NCBI GenBank assembly: GCA_020555605.1
Contig: JAJCJC010000006.1
Location: 52,673 to 116,672, forward strand
Length of the DNA stretch: 64,000 nt
Origin: a bacterium 210917-SL.2.15
Lineage (GTDB): Bacteria; Bacillota; Clostridia; Oscillospirales; Oscillospiraceae
Direction of reading: 5' to 3'
Of this stretch, positions 60,857 through 64,000 are shown piece after piece. The stretch's first letter is position 1. Each line of letters opens with the position of its first letter. The translations under genes were made by a program, and so were the position numbers. The notes under the pieces were generated by a model. That model had not been told where the DNA came from, did no database searches, and saw only the letters and a list, made by a program, of their open reading frames with translations.

Positions 60857-63560
60857 CGAGCAGGATCGCCGCATTCAGTTTGCGGCGACCAATCCTATCA
60901 AGGAAGTTTTGAAAAATCTGCATACCACACTTCGCGGCCTTGATGCAGAGACCGTAGCCGTAAGCCGTACCAAATACGGCTCCAACAAAGTAACCCATGA
61001 AAAAAAGAAATCTCTGGCAAAACGGCTGGCCGGGGCATTTATTAATCCATTTACCGCTATCCTGTTTTGTCTGGCGCTGGTGTCCACCATGACGGATATG
61101 GTGTTTCCCTATTTTTCTCTTTTAGGCAGTGCGCCGGAGGATTTTGATCCTCTGACTGTGGTGATTATTCTGACCATGGTTATGATTTCCGGCACACTTC
61201 GCTTTGTACAGGAATCCAGAAGCGGAAACGCGGCGGAAAAACTGCTGGCCATGATCACGACTACCTGTACGGTTACCCGCAGGGAGCAGGAAAAAGCCGA
61301 AATTCCGATGGACGATCTGGTGGTGGGCGATATTGTGCATCTGTCCGCCGGGGATATGATTCCCGCCGACGTCCGCATTTTGGATGCAAAAGATTTGTTT
61401 GTCAGCCAGGCAAGTCTCACCGGCGAGAGCGAACCCATCGAAAAAACGCCCAATATGAGCGCACAGAAGGAGAGCGTGACCGATTACACAAACATTGCCT
61501 TCATGGGCAGCAATGTGGTTTCCGGCAGTGCAACCGCTGTTGTCGTCTGTGTCGGCGACCAGACTCTGTTTGGCTCTATGGCGTCCGCTATTGCCGGAGA
61601 AGCGGTAGAGACCAGCTTCACCAAGGGCGTCAACGCCGTCTCTTGGGTGCTGATTCGCTTCATGCTGGTCATGGTTCCGTTAGTGTTTTTCATTAACGGC
61701 ATCACGAAGAACGACTGGTTGGAGGCATTTCTGTTCGGCATCTCCATTGCCGTTGGCTTAACTCCGGAGATGCTTCCCATGATCGTAACGACCTGCCTTG
61801 CCAAAGGGGCAGTTTCCATGAGCAAAAAGCAGACTATCGTCAAGAACCTGAATTCCATCCAGAACTTCGGCGCCATTGATATCCTCTGCACCGACAAAAC
61901 GGGAACGCTCACACAGGATAGAGTCGTTCTGGAATACCACCTCAACATAAACGGTGAGGACGATATGCGGGTGCTGCGCCACGCTTATCTCAACAGCTAT
62001 TTTCAGACCGGCTACAAGAATCTGATGGATCTGGCGATCATCCATAAGACAGAGGAAGAAGAGGCGGAAGATTCTAGGTTGCTTGACCTGTCCGAAAACT
62101 ATGTGAAGGTAGATGAAATTCCGTTTGACTTCACTCGCCGCCGTCTGACCACGGTGGTGCAGGACAAAACCGGCAAGACCCAGATGGTGACAAAAGGCGC
62201 TGTGGAAGAAATGCTCTCCATCTGCACCTATGCGGAGTGTGACGGCGGCGTGCAGCCGCTGACCGATGATATCCGCCGCCGTATTCTGGAAACAGTGGAT
62301 GATCTCAATGACAAGGGCTTCCGTGTTCTTGGCATTGCACAGAAAAGCAACCCCTCCCCGGTGGGCGCTTTCGGCGTGAAGGACGAATGTGATATGGTTC
62401 TGATCGGATATCTTGCGTTCCTTGATCCCCCCAAAGAATCCACGGCAGATGCAATCAGGGCGCTGAAAGACCACGGTGTGACCACCAAAATCCTGACCGG
62501 CGATAATGACAAGGTGACCCGCACCATCTGTAAGCAGGTAGGGCTGAAGGTTCGCAATATGCTTCTTGGCTCTGATTTGGAAAAAATGAGTGATATTGAA
62601 TTGGCCAGAGCCGCGGAATCCACCGACGTATTTGCCAAGCTGACGCCCGACCAGAAAGCGCGTGTGGTTTCGGTTCTACGGGAAAACGGTCATACCGTTG
62701 GTTTCATGGGCGATGGAATCAATGATGCCGCCGCCATGAAAGCTGCCGACATCGGCATTTCGGTAGATACTGCTGTGGACGTGGCAAAGGAATCGGCTGA
62801 CATTATCCTGTTGGAAAAAGACCTGATGGTTTTGGAGCAGGGTATTATTGAAGGCCGTAAGACCTATGCCAACATGATCAAGTATATCAAGATGACTGCA
62901 TCCTCCAACTTCGGCAATATGTTCTCGGTACTGGCGGCCTCCGCACTGCTGCCATTCCTGCCGATGATGAGCGCGCATCTGATTTTCCTGAACTTGATCT
63001 ACGACCTGTCCTGTACCGCGATTCCCTGGGATAACGTGGACGAGGAATTTATTGCAGAACCGCGGAAATGGGATGCTTCCAGTGTGGGTAGTTTTATGAT
63101 TTGGATTGGGCCTACCAGTTCCATCTTCGACTTTACAACCTACATTTTCATGTATTTTGTATTCTGCCCCATATTCGTGTCCGGCGGTGTTCTGTTCAAC
63201 GATTTGGCCGCCCATTACAGCGGTGCGGAGCTTGCGACAATTCAGGCGCAGTATATCGGGATGTTCCAAGCCGGATGGTTCGTGGAATCCATGTGGAGCC
63301 AGACACTGGTCATTCACATGATCCGTACTCCGAAGCTGCCCTTTATCCAGAGCCACGCATCTGCCCCAGTGACGCTGCTTACCATGACCGGTATTGCAGT
63401 CCTGACTGTGATTCCTTTTACGGTGTTCGGAAGGGCGCTTGGTTTTGTTGCCCTGCCCGCAGCGTATTTTGCGTATCTGATCCCCTGCATCCTGCTGTAT
63501 ATGGTGTTGGCAACCAGTTTGAAAAAAGCCTATGTCCGTCACTATGGCGAGCTGCTCTAA
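60795..63560 (+). CDS. mgtA: Magnesium-translocating P-type ATPase, second copy
   Basis: This 921-residue pump is a paralogue of the one at 56091. It has a longer basic N-terminus ([20 protein letters not shown]), the actuator loop [10 protein letters not shown], the phosphorylation motif CTDKTGTLT with Asp367, [12 protein letters not shown] in the hinge and the ten-helix core. Both pumps keep all P-type motifs, so both should work. ATG at 60795 follows AAGGAGG by 8 bases. A 160-base leader with dyads and a possible leader peptide lies upstream. A 57-residue membrane protein follows after 12 bases. Confidence 0.95.
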   Translation: MNKKKNRTTVRRVAEKAVIRDEQDRRIQFAATNPIKEVLKNLHTTLRGLDAETVAVSRTKYGSNKVTHEKKKSLAKRLAGAFINPFTAILFCLALVSTMTDMVFPYFSLLGSAPEDFDPLTVVIILTMVMISGTLRFVQESRSGNAAEKLLAMITTTCTVTRREQEKAEIPMDDLVVGDIVHLSAGDMIPADVRILDAKDLFVSQASLTGESEPIEKTPNMSAQKESVTDYTNIAFMGSNVVSGSATAVVVCVGDQTLFGSMASAIAGEAVETSFTKGVNAVSWVLIRFMLVMVPLVFFINGITKNDWLEAFLFGISIAVGLTPEMLPMIVTTCLAKGAVSMSKKQTIVKNLNSIQNFGAIDILCTDKTGTLTQDRVVLEYHLNINGEDDMRVLRHAYLNSYFQTGYKNLMDLAIIHKTEEEEAEDSRLLDLSENYVKVDEIPFDFTRRRLTTVVQDKTGKTQMVTKGAVEEMLSICTYAECDGGVQPLTDDIRRRILETVDDLNDKGFRVLGIAQKSNPSPVGAFGVKDECDMVLIGYLAFLDPPKESTADAIRALKDHGVTTKILTGDNDKVTRTICKQVGLKVRNMLLGSDLEKMSDIELARAAESTDVFAKLTPDQKARVVSVLRENGHTVGFMGDGINDAAAMKAADIGISVDTAVDVAKESADIILLEKDLMVLEQGIIEGRKTYANMIKYIKMTASSNFGNMFSVLAASALLPFLPMMSAHLIFLNLIYDLSCTAIPWDNVDEEFIAEPRKWDASSVGSFMIWIGPTSSIFDFTTYIFMYFVFCPIFVSGGVLFNDLAAHYSGAELATIQAQYIGMFQAGWFVESMWSQTLVIHMIRTPKLPFIQSHASAPVTLLTMTGIAVLTVIPFTVFGRALGFVALPAAYFAYLIPCILLYMVLATSLKKAYVRHYGELL

Positions 63561-63572
63561 GGAGGTGTGATG

Positions 63573-63746
63573 ATGAACTGGAAAGAAATTTGGATGACTC
63601 TTTTCGGAACAACCCAATGGCTGGGTCTTAATATCGGCTTTTGGGTATCCATGGCTGCGGTTGTACTAATCGTAATTGTAATGAACATTGTGTTTTGGGG
63701 AATGAAGCCGAAAAAGACAAAAACAGACGAGCCGAAAAAGGCTTGA
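63573..63746 (+). CDS. 57-residue single-TM protein directly downstream of mgtA
   Basis: The protein begins MNWKEIWMTLFGTTQWLGLN, crosses the membrane once (IGFWVSMAAVVLIVIVMNIVFWGM) and ends in a Lys-rich tail (KPKKTKTDEPKKA). AAGGAGGTG lies 7 bases before ATG 63573 (an ATG at 63570 also exists). It starts 12 bases after the mgtA stop and is surely co-transcribed. Its size and place suggest a small accessory or regulatory subunit of the pump, by analogy with MgtS, MgtR or KdpF, but there is no sequence likeness that I can assert. Confidence 0.75.
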   Translation: MNWKEIWMTLFGTTQWLGLNIGFWVSMAAVVLIVIVMNIVFWGMKPKKTKTDEPKKA

Positions 63747-63878
63747 TTGCATCACGTCGGCACTATACCAGAATTCATATTGAAACGCAAACTGCCGCTC
63801 GACAGCAAAAGAAAAAAGCCGTCGTACAGCAGAGAGATTTTCACGCACCTGTGAAGCGGCGGCCTTTAAGAATGATAT

Positions 63879-64000
63879 GCTCCCTTTAAAGTAGACAGCG
63901 GAAAAACAAAACTGTCGAAACGGAGGGAGCAATTATCATGAGCTTAAAAGGCAAAATACCACCGGAGCTAAAGATTCAGGCCGTAGAGGATTATCAGGCA
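63879..64000 (+). mobile_element. Left end of an IS3-type insertion sequence (cut by the window)
   Basis: A likely terminal sequence begins with TG at 63879 (TGCTCCCTTTAAAGTAGACA). A transposase reading frame opens at 63938 after GGAGGGAG. TG...CA ends and this spacing are usual in the IS3 group. The right end is outside the window. The 132 bases between the small membrane gene and this point hold no supported gene. Confidence 0.55.
63938..64000 (+). CDS. IS3-family transposase OrfA-like protein (partial)
   Basis: Only the first 21 residues are in the window (MSLKGKIPPELKIQAVEDYQ). They fit the start of the HTH in IS150/IS3-type OrfA proteins. GGAGGGAGC precedes the ATG by about 8 bases. The rest lies beyond the window's end, so the subgroup cannot be named. 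Confidence 0.6.
   Translation, partial: MSLKGKIPPELKIQAVEDYQA

Overview
The window looks like a chromosomal segment of an anaerobic, GC-rich, endospore-forming Bacillota, most plausibly Oscillospiraceae-like. The taxon is inferred from gene content and codon use, not from a marker-gene search. Sporulation genes (yabP, yabQ, spoIIP, a YabM/SpoVB-type flippase) sit beside anaerobic metabolism: pyruvate formate-lyase and its activase, oxygen-independent coproporphyrinogen dehydrogenase HemZ, a flavodiiron-flavin reductase-rubredoxin fusion, pyruvate phosphate dikinase and a class I fumarase subunit. No rRNA, tRNA or CRISPR array was seen.

Layout. 1-2.3 kb: relA/spoT. 2.3-3.9 kb: a small accessory patch with three Cro/CI-type regulators, two of them a tandem duplication, followed by an array of nested palindromes (array A). 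3.9-13.6 kb: a long rightward cluster of dtd, an MBL hydrolase, hemZ, purine nucleoside phosphorylase, an MTA/SAH-type deaminase, then the conserved yabM-mazG-(hup)-rqcP-yabP-yabQ-divIC-yabR block known from Bacillus. 14-22.7 kb: amidohydrolase, fumarase alpha subunit, lipoprotein, then fdhD, an SLH protein and spoIIP on the minus strand, a membrane protein, a DMT transporter and tatD. 22.8-26.4 kb: pflB-pflA behind a long leader with an intrinsic terminator. 26.4-36.1 kb: phosphate transporter, metG, an SLH protein, an ECF sigma/anti-sigma pair, a MATE exporter, exonuclease III, an HTH-zinc-ribbon regulator and a Cys-rich small protein. 36.3-44 kb, all minus strand: flavodiiron fusion, split transketolase, an LTA-synthase-like sulfatase and glyQS. 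44.1-45.6 kb: a decayed patch with truncated and frameshifted orphan genes. 45.7-49.4 kb: a YaaO-like decarboxylase, holB and ricT, an order resembling Bacillus. 49.6-55.3 kb: a broken MBL gene, ppdK, an N-terminal remnant resembling 4-hydroxybutyryl-CoA dehydratase, a ZIP transporter and a HAD phosphatase.

55.3-64 kb is different in character. A second palindrome array (array B) shares a 49-bp identical block with array A in inverted orientation and has run into the 3' end of another Cro/CI-type gene. It is followed by a lower-GC magnesium-transport island: mgtA - receiver-less winged-helix regulator - mgtC - two small membrane proteins - a second mgtA - a 57-residue single-TM protein. The window ends inside what looks like an IS3-type insertion sequence. 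The island looks horizontally acquired.

The most interesting signals are the two palindrome arrays next to Cro/CI genes, the compact Mg2+ island with unrecognised small membrane proteins and leader elements, and several terminator-like hairpins placed directly upstream of, or including, ribosome binding sites (yabP, the gene at 20038, tatD, mgtC, pflB).
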